A stretch of DNA of 64,000 bases from Tetrahymena thermophila SB210 (lineage: Eukaryota; Ciliophora; Oligohymenophorea; Hymenostomatida; Tetrahymenidae). A program made the position numbers and the translations under genes. Positions within the stretch are counted from its first letter, which is position 1. Every line of letters begins with the position of its first letter. The DNA lies in assembly GCF_000189635.1 (NCBI RefSeq), contig NW_002476363.1, forward strand, positions 1-64,000, in the 5' to 3' direction. The notes beneath the pieces were generated by a model that saw nothing but the letters and a program-made list of their open reading frames with translations, was not told the DNA's origin and did not search any database. Shown here piece after piece: positions 25,210 through 36,264 of this stretch.

Positions 25210-26334
25210 TCATACGACTTTAGAATCATTATCTATAACTTAACTAACAACAGTATTTTATAAATCATGATGGTTTATTGGTAGAGTTTAGCCTACTGTT
25301 ATTTAGGATTGTTACATCGTATTGGTTTAATTTTTAACTAATGTAGTAAATAGCCTATTACGGATTTCTGAAGCCCTTACATCTTCTAGCTTCATATTAA
25401 ATATATTTTACAAATTTCTATAAAGTCTTTTTAATGCTGTAGTGTCCACATCTTTAAATTCATCCATGACTGCCTACATAACCTAATTAATTAATTATAT
25501 TAAAAAATATATCTATTTCTTTTACTATTTAACCAGAAAAATTACTTCCTATATCTCTTCTACAGTATTACCCATGTATACCCATTCTTTTAGCTTCTTA
25601 ACCATTAATTCCTATTTAAAAATAAATAATTTATATATATAATTAAAAAATTGGCATTTCATAATTTATAAATGCTTTTTAATAAAAATTATTTTAATTT
25701 ATTTTATTAATTTTTAAAAACATAAATTATTTATTTATTAGTTTTTGAAGTTGAAAATAGATAGAAAGTAGTTACTCTATATACAGCTCTATCATATTTT
25801 CTTTAAAGGTATTAGAAAAGACTAACTATACCCTTTTCATAGTAGAATTTAAGATTTCCTTTCAAAGGACAACCAGTCAAATCAATTTAGTATATTTTTT
25901 TAAGTAATGCAAATTCTCGAGGGAGATATTTGACATAAGTGTTTGCAAGATTTAGAATCTATAAGTTTTTGCATTCTTTAATTTCGATAGGAATATATTA
26001 AAGAGGGTTGTTGTTTAAGTGAAGTTGCTCAAGTCTAGTGAAATTTTTAATTACAACAGGTAGTTCTTCTATATCATTAAAGCCTAAATCAAGGATTTTG
26101 AGGTTTGTCATATCTAAAACCTATTTATTATTGATTAAAATATTTGTTTGTGAATTAAAATCAGATATGCTGATTGATCATTCATTCATAATCAAATTAA
26201 TTTACCTACTATGGAATTTTACTGAATTGATAATTTGGCAAATATAAAACTTAAAGCTTTTTGGCCTTAGCAAGTTGAATTTCAAGAGCTTTTTTCTAAG
26301 ATAGGTCTTTATCTTCATCTAAAATACGCTTCAT
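25210..26334 (-). CDS. Leucine-rich repeat protein, 270 aa
   Basis: Exons on the minus strand are 26334-26206, 26120-25776, 25611-25546 and 25482-25210, all phase 0 (introns 85, 164 and 63 bp). After a Lys-rich N-terminal helix (residues 1-24) come about five leucine-rich repeats (LQVLYLPNYQFSKIP, LKILDLGFNDIEELP, LEQLHLNNNPLQYIP, LQILNLANTYVKYLP, IYQIDLTGCPLKGN), each about 23 residues. A capping helix (SLFQYLQRKYDRAVYR) and a helical C-terminal domain follow. The repeat type (xxLxLxxNxxxxLP) is that of intracellular scaffold LRR proteins, many of them ciliary. No kinase, phosphatase or membrane segment is present. Partner and pathway are unknown. The four short exons all keep frame, which supports the model. 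Confidence 0.78.
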
Positions 26335-27007
26335 GGTGGAATTGCTTAAACTAAAAACTTTTAAAGTAAATTAATATTTTCTAATTAATGAGCTAAAATG
26401 ATCAAATAATAATAATAATAATTAATTAATTAATAAAATCAAAAAAATTTTAGTCCACAAACCAAAAATCAGTATTTTTAATGAATAAGTTTCAACATCA
26501 TAAACTAAAAAATATAAAGAGTTCCTAATTAATTTAAAATTTCTTACCTTTAATGACTATAAATCTATGAATTTATCAATAATATTATATATGAATATTA
26601 TAAAAAACTTATACAGCTTCATTCAAATTTAATTAATCATCAAAATTCTATTTTTTAATGTCATTAATTAAAAAATAAATGTGGAATACTTTATCTAAAC
26701 TTAAATTGAGCATTATATTTATATAAAATAAATTTAAGAATTAATTTTTAAAAATGATTGATTTGTTAACTAAAGCAAACTATGAATTTATATAATAATT
26801 AATAATTTATCTTTATGTTTGCTTGTTTGTATTTTGTTTTGTTTTGCTTTGTTTTGTTTTTTTGCTTTTAATTTAATTATTTGTTGCAATAGTTTGAAAT
26901 AGCCATAAAACAAATAATACAATAAAAAATTAACTCCTTATTGTTTAATAACTCTAAGAATAATACAATAAATAAATCAATCATTAAATTTAGATAATTT
27001 AGTAGAG
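26335..27007. other. Divergent promoter region
   Basis: About 0.67 kb between the divergent starts of the LRR gene and the PABPN1-like gene. A/T-rich with TTTTG-type runs near 26830-26860. No specific promoter motif is recognisable. Confidence 0.5.
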
Positions 27008-28116
27008 ATGTCTGAAAAGGAATAGGATAGAGAAGATTAGGAGCTTTTAAATTAGTTCCAAGAAGATGAGGAAGAACTATAGCAAGAAGAGGAAGGCGAA
27101 GAAGAAGGTGTAGCCACCAACGATGCTTCCGACAGTAAAGAGAAAAATGGTACTTAATAGATTCTTAAAAATATTTCAAATAAATCATTTCACATCAACT
27201 TAATAAATTAAATTATCTCATTAATTTATGATTACGAGATTTATTATTGAACAAAGTCTTGAATAGCATGAATTTAGAGCAAAAACAAAATCATTATTAA
27301 ATAAGAGTTTCAATGAAGATTAAGAATGATGAAATATTTGAAATAAAGATGGACAATTAATTGAGATTTACTAATTATTTTAATAATAAAAATAACAGAT
27401 GAAATAATTCAACAAAAAGAAGAAGATAAAAGATCGATATTTGTTTAAAATGTAGAGTATAATACAACCAAGGAAGAATTAATGGATATCTTTAAGGACT
27501 GCGGAGAAATCGAAAAAATCACTATACCACAAACCAGATAAGGCTAAGGAAAGGGGTAACAATCAAACAAACAAATAAACAACAACAACAACAAAATTAA
27601 ACTATAAAGTTTTTTGAAATGAAGAAATAAGATAAGAAAATAAAGAACTTATAGCTATTTCATTGATTTTAAAATTTATGATATCTTTTGTAATTTAGGT
27701 TTGCATATATCCAATTTGTAGATAAAAGTTCTGTTGAGCTAGCAAAAGCTTTAAGTGATTCTATTCATAGAGGTAGAGCAATCAAGGTAAATATATAATA
27801 AGATTTTATCTTTTACACAACAATTTCATTCATTCACTCACTCACTTATTAGCTCTGTTCTGCATATTTTTCTAAAATAAATTCACATGTTTGAATTTTA
27901 AAAAAAGGTTTTACCAAAGAGGACAAATCAACATGGCTTTAAAAAGAAAAGCTTTAAGCCAAACGGATTTAGTAAATCATTCCCTTACAGTAATTATAAT
28001 TTGGTTTATAATTAAGTCTCTAAATAGAATTTTTTTAAATAGTGAAAAATAGCATAATGAAGGGATTCATGTTTGGAGGAGCTGGTTATTACAAAAAAAA
28101 ATTCAATCCTCATTGA
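27008..28116 (+). CDS. PABPN1: Nuclear poly(A)-binding protein (PABPN1/Pab2 family)
   Basis: Exons are 27008-27149, 27399-27555, 27699-27786, 27908-27989 and 28043-28116 (introns 249, 143, 121 and 53 bp), giving 180 aa. An acidic, Gln/Glu-rich helical N-terminus (residues 1-57) precedes one RRM. RNP2 is IFVQNV (61-66) and RNP1 is KGFAYIQF (99-106). The RRM ends in RGRAIKVLPKRTN, the family signature also seen in animal PABPN1 and yeast Pab2. The tail is Lys/Phe/Gly/Tyr-rich, as in relatives whose arginine/aromatic tail binds poly(A) and self-associates. The family acts in the nucleus in poly(A) tail synthesis and RNA quality control. The last 53-bp intron is inferred from strong GTAATT and TTTTTTTAAATAG sites; without it the protein would end at TGA 28043-28045 with a different tail. 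Confidence 0.88.
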
Positions 28117-29397
28117 AAACTAAAATATTTTTGCAAATTAGCTATTATATTATTAATATAAAAAATATTATTATTTGTAATATAAAAATGGAGTAATTAA
28201 ACTAAGGATTCATCACTCACTTCATCTATTCAAATTGAATAAAATTCTAAAACTAAATAAATAAATAAACAAACAAATAAATAAATAAATACCATGCTAA
28301 ATAAATAAATAATATAAATATATAAATGATCAAATTAATTAGAAAGACCTCGATTTATTTTATAATTTATTTTAACATTGTTGTCAAACAAGCTATTTTA
28401 TTTTAAAATATGTATTAATTAATTAATTCAGTTCATTTTAATGTATATACATGCTTAGCACAATCTACCAATACTATTTTTAGTAAGTTAAAGAGAAATA
28501 TAAAATATTTCATCATATTTAAATTTAAATTAACAGATTAATAAATAAATAAATAAATAAATAAATAAACAAACAAAACAAATAAGATAATAATTGCTTG
28601 CTATTTTAATTAATTTCTACTTCTAATTTTATAAATTTATTTCTCCCATTAAAATATAGCAAACTTACACTTAAATTTTTTATAATTTCAATATATCAAA
28701 AATAAATTTGATTGTGTCTCGGACAATTTCATAATATAGTTAGTTAGTTAATTAGTTTTTATAATTTTATTTAATAAGAATCATTAATGATATTTTAATT
28801 AAATTACTTTTTCATTTTAAATTATATATAATTCTATAATAAAGAAATTTTTTATTTATTAATTTAAAAATCTGAAATTAAAATAGTTTCATAGAAAATT
28901 AAATATCTTGTATACTTTTCTCTATTTTAGCAAGAAATTATAAATAGATTTTATCAAATTTTTATTTTTTGAAATAGTTAGACAAAAAATAAATTTTAAA
29001 TCTCAAAAAAATATATTTTGTAGTTTTTAAAATGATAAAATTAATTTATATATAGTATAAAAATATAAATTTTTTACTAACTACTTGCGAATATTTTTAG
29101 CAAGAAGTAGATTTAAAGAATAAATTAGTTATTTATTTATTTAGTTAGTTAATTATAAATAGGAAGTTCAATTTAATTATTTATTTAAATAATATAATTT
29201 TATTTCAAATTTTACTTACAATTTTTGTTAAAATTTGAGTAATTATTAAATTAATTATGAGAAGGGAATTTAACATTTAGGTTATTAAGCAATTTTTAAT
29301 AATTTTGTGTTTTATTAAAATTTTTGTTGATTTTATTATTTCTATTAAACTAGTGTGAGAATCTAGATAAAAACTATTTTTTAGGAATTCTCTTTTA
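28117..29397. other. Gene-free low-complexity DNA
   Basis: A/T-rich sequence with short AAAT and AAAC simple repeats near 28256-28300 and 28540-28576, between two convergent genes. No coding frame or RNA gene seen. Confidence 0.6.
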
Positions 29398-32300
29398 TCA
29401 ATTTTAAACTATTTCGTGGAAGTTTTACTATTTGCTCAATTATTCGTTTATGCTATTTTCGCTACTTTTAGAGAATTGCATGTTTATATTTTCAACTCCA
29501 AATATATAATTGTTACTTGAAATAATATTGCTAACATTCTCTTTGTTTGAGTCACAGTCTACTTATTCATATTGGATGAAAGTGGTTATACAATCTTCTT
29601 GCTTTTCTTCATTTGATTAGCAAGTTTTCAAAGCAGTACTATGAGTTGAAGAATTTAATTCATCGATTGTTTCAAGCTTAGGAGCTTTCAAGAAATTATC
29701 ATTTAAATTTTCACTTTTTATGCCAGAATTTTTCATTCCTTAATTACTATTTGTGCTAACATTAGAAATAAAGCTAACTCCATTATAACTAGAAGATATT
29801 TAAGTAGAATTTTATGAATTAGATAAAGAATTCATCTGCAATGTTGGCTCTTATATCTTCTTTTAAGATTTTTCTGCAGCATCATTTTCTTCTATAAGCT
29901 TTTAATATTTTTTAAAGATATGCTCAGTTGTTAGTTTTAAAGAATAAATCATTTTTATTAATGAATCAGGATCTATTTTGTTAGTACAATTTCTTATTAA
30001 AAACAAAGAATCATCAAAATCCTTATCAATTAAATCTTTTTCTATGCATCCAAATATAGAAATGCCTACTTTATAAAATATCACTTCTCCATGAGCCAAC
30101 ATAAGATCCCAAATTTTCCTATATAAATTTTATATTAAATTAATTTAAAATCAAATTAATTATTTCATGTTAGTTATAATTTTGATCTGTTTTTGAATTC
30201 TTGAGAGAACTAAAATATTTTTTATCTTGCATGAAAATTAATCAATTTTAATTTGTTAAAATTTAATAAAATAATTTTTTTATCAAATTAAAATTAATTT
30301 TCATTTTTTTATTTTCTTTTAAATTTTGAATAGAATATTTTGCTTTTAAAAATAAATGTTAATTTAAAATCTTACGCAATAGTTGAGAAAGAGAAAGCCC
30401 TGCAATAGAGAGTATAGAACCATTCAATTAGGAATATATCAGATTATATGTGTAATTTTTAAAGATGCTTTAGACAGTTAGGGTATTTTTGACTTAAGAA
30501 GTACTCGAATGTTTTTACATATATTTTTATTTTATCTATTTTAAATTTATAAAGATTAGAAATAAACTCGCTTCCAGCTATCAGATTGCTAAAATATTTA
30601 AATGTGAGGTAAGAGTCTCCTAAATATAAAAAGATGATAGCTGCAGGATATGCCATACCTTAAACATATCCAATATCCGGTCTAAAATGCTATTTAATAA
30701 AAATGGTTGTTTTTTATAAATCTTTATTCAAAAATGTTGAATGATAAAATTTTCTATTACAATTTTTAAAAATTTTGTCTGAAATTTTGTCAAAACACTT
30801 TTTTTGAATTATTATCTAACAAAAAAATTAAATTATTACATTAAATTGTTCTAGAATTGCTTGTAATGTTTCGTTAATTTATGAGCCCTTGTCAAATAAC
30901 GAAAAATTAGGATAAGTTCTGTGCATATCTTCTCCTTTAAAAATAAACTCAATTAGACAAATCAATTATTAACAAACAATAAATGTTAAATACTTATTAA
31001 ATTTGCTGTTTTTTAGCATACTTAGTGAGCATTCATCTGATTCTCTAAATTTTTATAGAGTTTTTTATTAATTCTAAGCTTGTTTCCAATCAGCTAATTA
31101 TTATATTACAAATAAATATAATTAATGAATTAATTATTTGTTTTTTTTTTAAATTTCATGAATATTAAAATTATAATTATCTATTATCTATTTCAATCGC
31201 AAAACTTCAATCAATTTTATTTGGGTGATTAAATTATTCTCTTATTCTTTGAGTGTTTTTTTTTTGGCAAATTTGAAATAAACATCAAAAATATTAAACT
31301 AATTTCGATTAAATAATTATAATAATTACATAGGGCCAGACACGCTTTCTTAGGCTTTATGGACAAGGATTTTTGCGAAGCAAGTTAATCATTTTTTGCT
31401 AGACCATTTCTGATTTAATTGAGGAATAAAGGAAATGAGTATCAATAATTGGAATCACGTCACTATTATATGTTTTAAGTAGAGATAAATTAATTGAACT
31501 CTCTTCGAGTGCTTTGAAAATCTGCTCCTTCTCTTTTTCATTTAGCAGTATTACTTATGGTTGATGCTATGTGATCAAAATCTTATTAATCTTGCTAACG
31601 CCTAGCATAAATTCTTGTTACTTTTCATAAGAAATTGATTTTTAAGGAGTGCTAGAGATTGCTTGTTAAATAATTGGAATTTCTAAACTTGTTTGATGGC
31701 TTTTAATAGGAGATGGAATAAAATCTATTTCAATAGAGCCATTTTTTTCGATAACTGGGAAAGAATCATATTCAGGATTAATCAAAACTCTTAAATTGCA
31801 CTATTCTGGACTGAAAAAGTCAATGCTGTCATTTTTATCTAAGTATTTATTTATAAATTATTATATTAATGTGTCTGTTAAATATTTTGAAATTCTGAAG
31901 AATTAATTTCAGAAAAGTCAGAGAGTAATTGAAAAAAAATTTGTAGTATTTGTTTGCTTGTTTATTTATTTATTTATAAATTTATTAATTTAGTTACTCA
32001 ACTCAGGAGGGGCGTTAAGATTTTTCAGAAATTCTTTGTTTTTTTATATTGCACTATTCTTGAATGAAATATCTATATCTCTTAACATTGACTTTTCATT
32101 CAAAATTATTTGAGAAGTTGAAAAGTCGATGCCATCGCTAATAATTAAGCTTTGGCTAGGCGAATTTGAAGTTTTATCGCTCTCACTGCTAAGCTCTTAT
32201 ATTTATCTTTTAAGTTGTATCATGTCTCTCTTTGTTTCCTAAATTTAAAAAATATACAAATGTTTTATTTGATTCATTTCTATAGCAATCTAAATTTGTA

Positions 32301-33124
32301 AATTTATTTCTATGGTCATTTATCATAATTTTTCAAACGATTGCTGCATCTCTCCTTGTTAAAAAGGAGACAATAAATCTATAAACCAGTTTAGCATTAA
32401 TAAATAAAATGCTTTAAACTAATTTTTAAAAATCTTTTTACTTCGAAATCGCTGCTTTGTTGGGCTAACTATAGCTTAGCATCAATAAGCTACCTCTCTA
32501 AATCATTAATTTAGTTTTGATACTCCTTTTCTAGATCAGAATTCTTTTACTCTAATTCCTAAATTTATAAAAATTCTTATTAGTTTGCTAATAAATCCCT
32601 AAACTATGAGTTATTTTTTCAAGTCTTGCATGCAAGAAAAATTGCTTTTTTTTCTGCTAAAAATTAGCTCATAATCTGAAGTTTAAGTAAGTAATATTAT
32701 ATAAAATATTACCTAAGTTAACAGCATTAATTCTTTTGTTTTCTCTTACAACTCTCTAATTTAAATGTCTTTTTCACCAATCTGTTGAGCACATATTTTG
32801 TTTATCTCCTGAATATAATAAAGTAAAATTTTTTAGCTTAGATGTTGAACAAGCAAGCATTTTTTTTGAATTATTCTTCAAATATGTTTAAAGGATTTTA
32901 GTATTACTAAAAATGCGCAAAATTTAGAAATCAGATAAAAATTTCAAAAAGAAGAGTTTTACTTCAATTTTTTGACTACATTCTATTTTAGTCTCCTCCA
33001 ATTTCTTGTTAAGACCATCTTGCTCAAGGTTCAAAGAGATGATAATTCTGGATTGCTCCATAATCATCATTTCACTGGACCTGACTGCTTCCTTTAATTG
33101 CTTGATTTAGTGGTCTGTATTCAT
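29398..33124 (-). CDS. TBC domain Rab GTPase-activating protein with N-terminal coiled coil
   Basis: Nine exons on the minus strand: 33124-32963, 32808-32713, 32558-32442, 32238-31998, 31838-31330, 31093-30994, 30934-30840, 30689-30376 and 30118-29398 (introns 59-257 bp), giving 784 aa. Residues 1-150 are a coiled coil (for example QNQINDLERQLIDAKLQLA). The TBC domain starts near LRKRVWPYLIGNKL (residues 368-381). Both catalytic fingers are intact: the arginine finger I408-x2-D411-x2-R414 (IREDMHRTYP) and the glutamine finger Y448-V-Q450. The domain ends near KIWDLMLAHGEVIFYKVG. TBC proteins speed GTP hydrolysis by Rab GTPases on membranes, so a role in vesicle traffic is expected. The C-terminal 200 residues are Ser/Asn-rich. 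The target Rab cannot be told from sequence. Phase is consistent at every junction. Confidence 0.87.
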
Positions 33125-33537
33125 TAATATTAATATCAAAATTTTAATTTAATGCAAAATATTTATACTTTAGTTAAAAAAATATTGTTTATAGAGTTTA
33201 TAATTTCCCACTAGTGCACTAATTAATACTCATCATTTATTAAATGAATGAATGAATTAAATATGCAAATTGATTTTTAGTTATTACAAATTAAAGTCAA
33301 ATAAATTAACCAATAAAAAGCTAAATGAAAACAACAAACATTGAAAACTCTAAATTTCAAACAAATTTATATGCAATTATTTAGTTAGTAATAACAGGAA
33401 TATGTAAGTGTGTACAGTTTTCTAAAATCAAATCAAATCAAAATTTCATAAAGAGTTAATTAACAAATTTTTGATATCACTTAACTAGTTAGCTGATTGA
33501 TTGATTGATTGTTTTTAATTTGAAATAAATTTTTTCT
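33125..33537. other. Short A/T-rich spacer
   Basis: About 0.4 kb upstream of the TBC gene start, with tandem ATGA and GATT runs. Nothing else is visible. Confidence 0.5.
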
Positions 33538-34005
33538 TCACCAAATTAAGTCAATATCTTTCAGGACTACAAAAATTAGTTTACTGTCTATCGCTTGTAA
33601 AAAATCATTGCCCCCTATAATAATTTAAACAAAGTATTAGGATTTTTTTTTAATAATCTTCTAAAAATAAACAAAAAAATTCTATTGAATTATTTATTTA
33701 TTTATTTATTAGTCCTACTCTTTTACTGGTTTTCTTTTTCGTTCTAATCTCATTTAAATTATTTAGCTCCTCTCTTACTATGTTGTGGTTGGTGCCTTGA
33801 TCTATTATTAAATTTATACATGCAAACTAATTAAATTTTCAGTCAAATTAAATTTTATTTGTGCCTGTGTGAAGTTATTTTCAAAAGATTAAGCTTTTTT
33901 AATAAAGTATTTACAATAAAGCTGCTACCTATTATTTAGTTTTTAAAAATAAATAAATGAAACTATTTAGTCTTTCTTTTTTATTTTTCCACACCTAAAA
34001 ACCAT
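33538..34005 (-). CDS. Small basic protein, 98 aa, unrecognised
   Basis: Three exons on the minus strand, 34005-33915, 33801-33719 and 33660-33538, are joined by introns of 113 and 58 bp with good GTAAAT/GTAGGA donors and TTATTATAG-type/TTTTTAG acceptors. All phases agree. Exon 2 encodes a clearly non-repetitive helix (GTNHNIVREELNNLNEIR) then a basic patch (TKKKTSKR). Exon 3 ends GGNDFLQAIDSKLIFVVLKD before TGA. That ending slightly recalls the L7Ae/Rpp38-type RNA-binding fold, but it is too short to claim. The start is uncertain, since exon 1 is partly low-complexity. It might be part of a larger gene that includes the 34153-34488 frame. Function unknown. Confidence 0.42.
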
Positions 34006-34152
34006 TTTAATATTTTTTTAAGGATGAAATTGTTGCTAATTAGAAATACTTAGCAAAATGATCTAGTTGTTTAGGAATCTATCTATAGTTTTATTAAATT
34101 AATTCTATTCTCAAAAATAATTACTACCAGTAAATATGTATTGTTTCATATT

Positions 34153-34488
34153 TCAAGAGCTTAAAGTCTAACATGACATTTATGATTATTTATGTAAATT
34201 TAGATTCTTTTTTGGTATTAAATTATGAATTTTATTTAGTTTTATTTACTATTTTAAAATTTTAAATTAGACTTCTTTTGCAGAATTAGAAACAAACCAT
34301 TCATATGATTAATTATCAAGGTTACTTAAATCAATATAACTAACTATCTTCTTTTTTTAATATTAAATAGAAAATAATAATTTATTTTTTACATACTCAT
34401 TATATTGTATAAAACTCTTATCTTTTTCAAATCTATTATTTGTTTTTTTAACCACAAACTTTTGTTAAGCATGTCTAACTAAATTCAT
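34153..34488 (-). CDS. Small protein, 111 aa, unrecognised
   Basis: One open frame runs from ATG at 34488-34486 to TGA at 34155-34153, with no intron strictly needed. A 42-bp in-frame stretch bounded by GTAAAA and AAAAAG could be a tiny intron and would remove 14 residues. The text is not low-complexity: residues 47-70 read KIVSYIDLSNLDNQSYEWF, flanked by basic Gln/Lys-rich helices. No membrane segment or known motif. It lies just upstream of, and on the same strand as, the 98-aa gene, so the two may be exons of one transcript, although I found no clean splice across the intervening TGA. Confidence 0.38.
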
Positions 34489-35555
34489 TCTTTTAATTAT
34501 AAAGTTTCTAACTAAATATTACAAATATTTTATTCTCGATTTATAAAACACTAACACAATTTTTTTAAATCATAATAATAATTATTAATAAAGATATTAA
34601 AATAATATATATATGTTTATTGCAGTTTTATTTTATCATTCTTATTTTTGTTTGTTTGTTTGTTTTGTGATTTTTAAATTAATTTTTTTAATTTTAGATA
34701 AATTTATTATATTTTATTTAAATATTAAGTAGATTATTTTAAGCTTGAGTAAAATATATTAATTAAAATTATTATTTGAGTTTTATTATCATTCTTGATC
34801 ATTAGTATTTTTTGTATTTTACTTTTTTAAAAGCATATGATATCTCTAAAAAAGCTTATATTAAAGCATTTATTTACAAAACACTTAATTTAATTTTATA
34901 TAGGGTAAGTAGTTAGTTATTCTTTTATTTAAACAATTATTTATTAAATTGAAAAATTCGTTTTGAAGATTTATATTTAATATAAGTAAATCCTTCATCA
35001 GTATTTTATAATTAGTCTGGTATTAATATCAAATTGAACTCATTTATCTTTCAATTTATTAATTTATTATGTGGAAGAATAATAAAACATATTAAATTAG
35101 AGTAAAAATGAAAAATATTTATTCAAATTTAATTTTCATCAGCTTGTATTAAAAAAAATACATTATCTTTCTTATGTTATCTATTACTTTCTATCTATTT
35201 ATTAATATCTAATTTGATGATAAAAGTATTCATTTAAAAATTTATACAAAAATAAATTTCCTTTTTTATGAATATGTTTTTATGAAAAAAGAGTAAATAG
35301 TTAAAGAAATTATGAAAAAATAAATAGAATAAAAATCAAAATTTGTATTAAAAGTTAGGAAATAAATTAATAATTAACTAACTAACTAACAAACTAAATT
35401 TTAAGATATTTTTATTATATTTAAAAATTATTTTCAATTTTAATCTCAATTTAAATCCCATAATAACATAATGACAGTCAACCTCAGTTCATATACATAA
35501 AGTTAGTTTCTATTAATAAAATGGTGCGAATTAATTTGATTTTAGTAAAAAAAAG
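34489..35555. other. Gene-free A/T-rich DNA
   Basis: About 1 kb of low-complexity sequence between the small genes and the tRNA cluster. No coding frame of note. Confidence 0.55.
35547..35554 (-). terminator. RNA polymerase III terminator, T8
   Basis: An eight-base T run on the minus strand starts two bases after the tRNA's discriminator base, as expected for Pol III termination. Confidence 0.8.
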
Positions 35556-35627
35556 CTCCGAGACCGGGAATTGAACCCGGGTCTCCTGCGTGACAGGCAG
35601 GAATACTAACCACTATACTATCTCGGA
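35556..35627 (-). tRNA. tRNA-Asp (anticodon GUC), copy 1
   Basis: A 72-nt tRNA on the minus strand. The acceptor stem TCCGAGA pairs perfectly with TCTCGGA, and the discriminator is G. The D arm contains the A-box-like TAGTATAGTGGTTAGTAT, and the T arm is GGGTTCAATTCC inside a perfect stem. The anticodon loop CTGTCAC has GTC at 35592-35594, decoding aspartate. There is no intron and no encoded CCA. It is identical to the two copies that follow. Confidence 0.97.
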
Positions 35628-35818
35628 TTACTTGATATCTTTGTTTAATAAATAGCAAGTTTTGTTTAAAAATTAAGTAAATAAAATAATCAAGTTAATT
35701 ATTGATAAAAGAAATTTATTTTATTTATAATTTGAACTTTATTTTTTAAACAAATTAATTGATTGATTAATATCAATTCACTCTAACATTTTTAAACTTT
35801 TGAAAATTAAACAAAAAT

Positions 35819-35823
35819 AAAAA
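35819..35823 (-). terminator. RNA polymerase III terminator, T5
   Basis: A five-base T run on the minus strand directly after tRNA copy 2, with more T runs beyond it. Confidence 0.7.
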
Positions 35824-35824
35824 G

Positions 35825-35896
35825 CTCCGAGACCGGGAATTGAACCCGGGTCTCCTGCGTGACAGGCAGGAATACTAACCACTATACTATCTCGGA
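35825..35896 (-). tRNA. tRNA-Asp (anticodon GUC), copy 2
   Basis: A 72-nt tRNA identical in sequence to copy 1, on the same strand and 269 bp from it. The flanks share only a few bases (CTTGATA upstream on the forward strand, AAAAGCT downstream), so the mature tRNA is conserved while the spacer has diverged. Confidence 0.97.
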
Positions 35897-36185
35897 TTAC
35901 TTGATAGTTTTGTTAAATAAATTTTAACTTTTGTTTAAGAATTAATTTTTATTTTGAATTTAAAATGAAATTTAAAAGTTAATTATTCTTACAAATTAAA
36001 AGTGAATAAATAATTGGCTATAAAAATTTTTTAATTTTTTTAAATTAAAAATATTTTTTATTATGAATAATAAATAAATAAACAAGTTCCTTTCTTTATT
36101 GAAGAACAACTGTCCAAATTATCTTGAATGAATGAGTAAAAATTATTTGATCAAGCTTTACATTATTTTTTTAGTAAAAGAAAAT

Positions 36186-36191
36186 AAAAAA
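36186..36191 (-). terminator. RNA polymerase III terminator, T6
   Basis: A six-base T run on the minus strand directly after tRNA copy 3. Confidence 0.75.
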
Positions 36192-36192
36192 G

Positions 36193-36264
36193 CTCCGAGA
36201 CCGGGAATTGAACCCGGGTCTCCTGCGTGACAGGCAGGAATACTAACCACTATACTATCTCGGA
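36193..36264 (-). tRNA. tRNA-Asp (anticodon GUC), copy 3
   Basis: Third identical 72-nt copy, 368 bp from copy 2 and on the same strand. Cloverleaf pairing and the GTC anticodon are as in copy 1. Confidence 0.97.

Noticed and set aside
32559..32712. Possible in-frame TGA (selenocysteine or premature stop) and extra exons in the TBC gene
   Set aside because: A single 154-bp phase-0 intron with normal GTAATA and AAATTTAG sites removes the TGA. The same holds for the TGA in 32239-32441.
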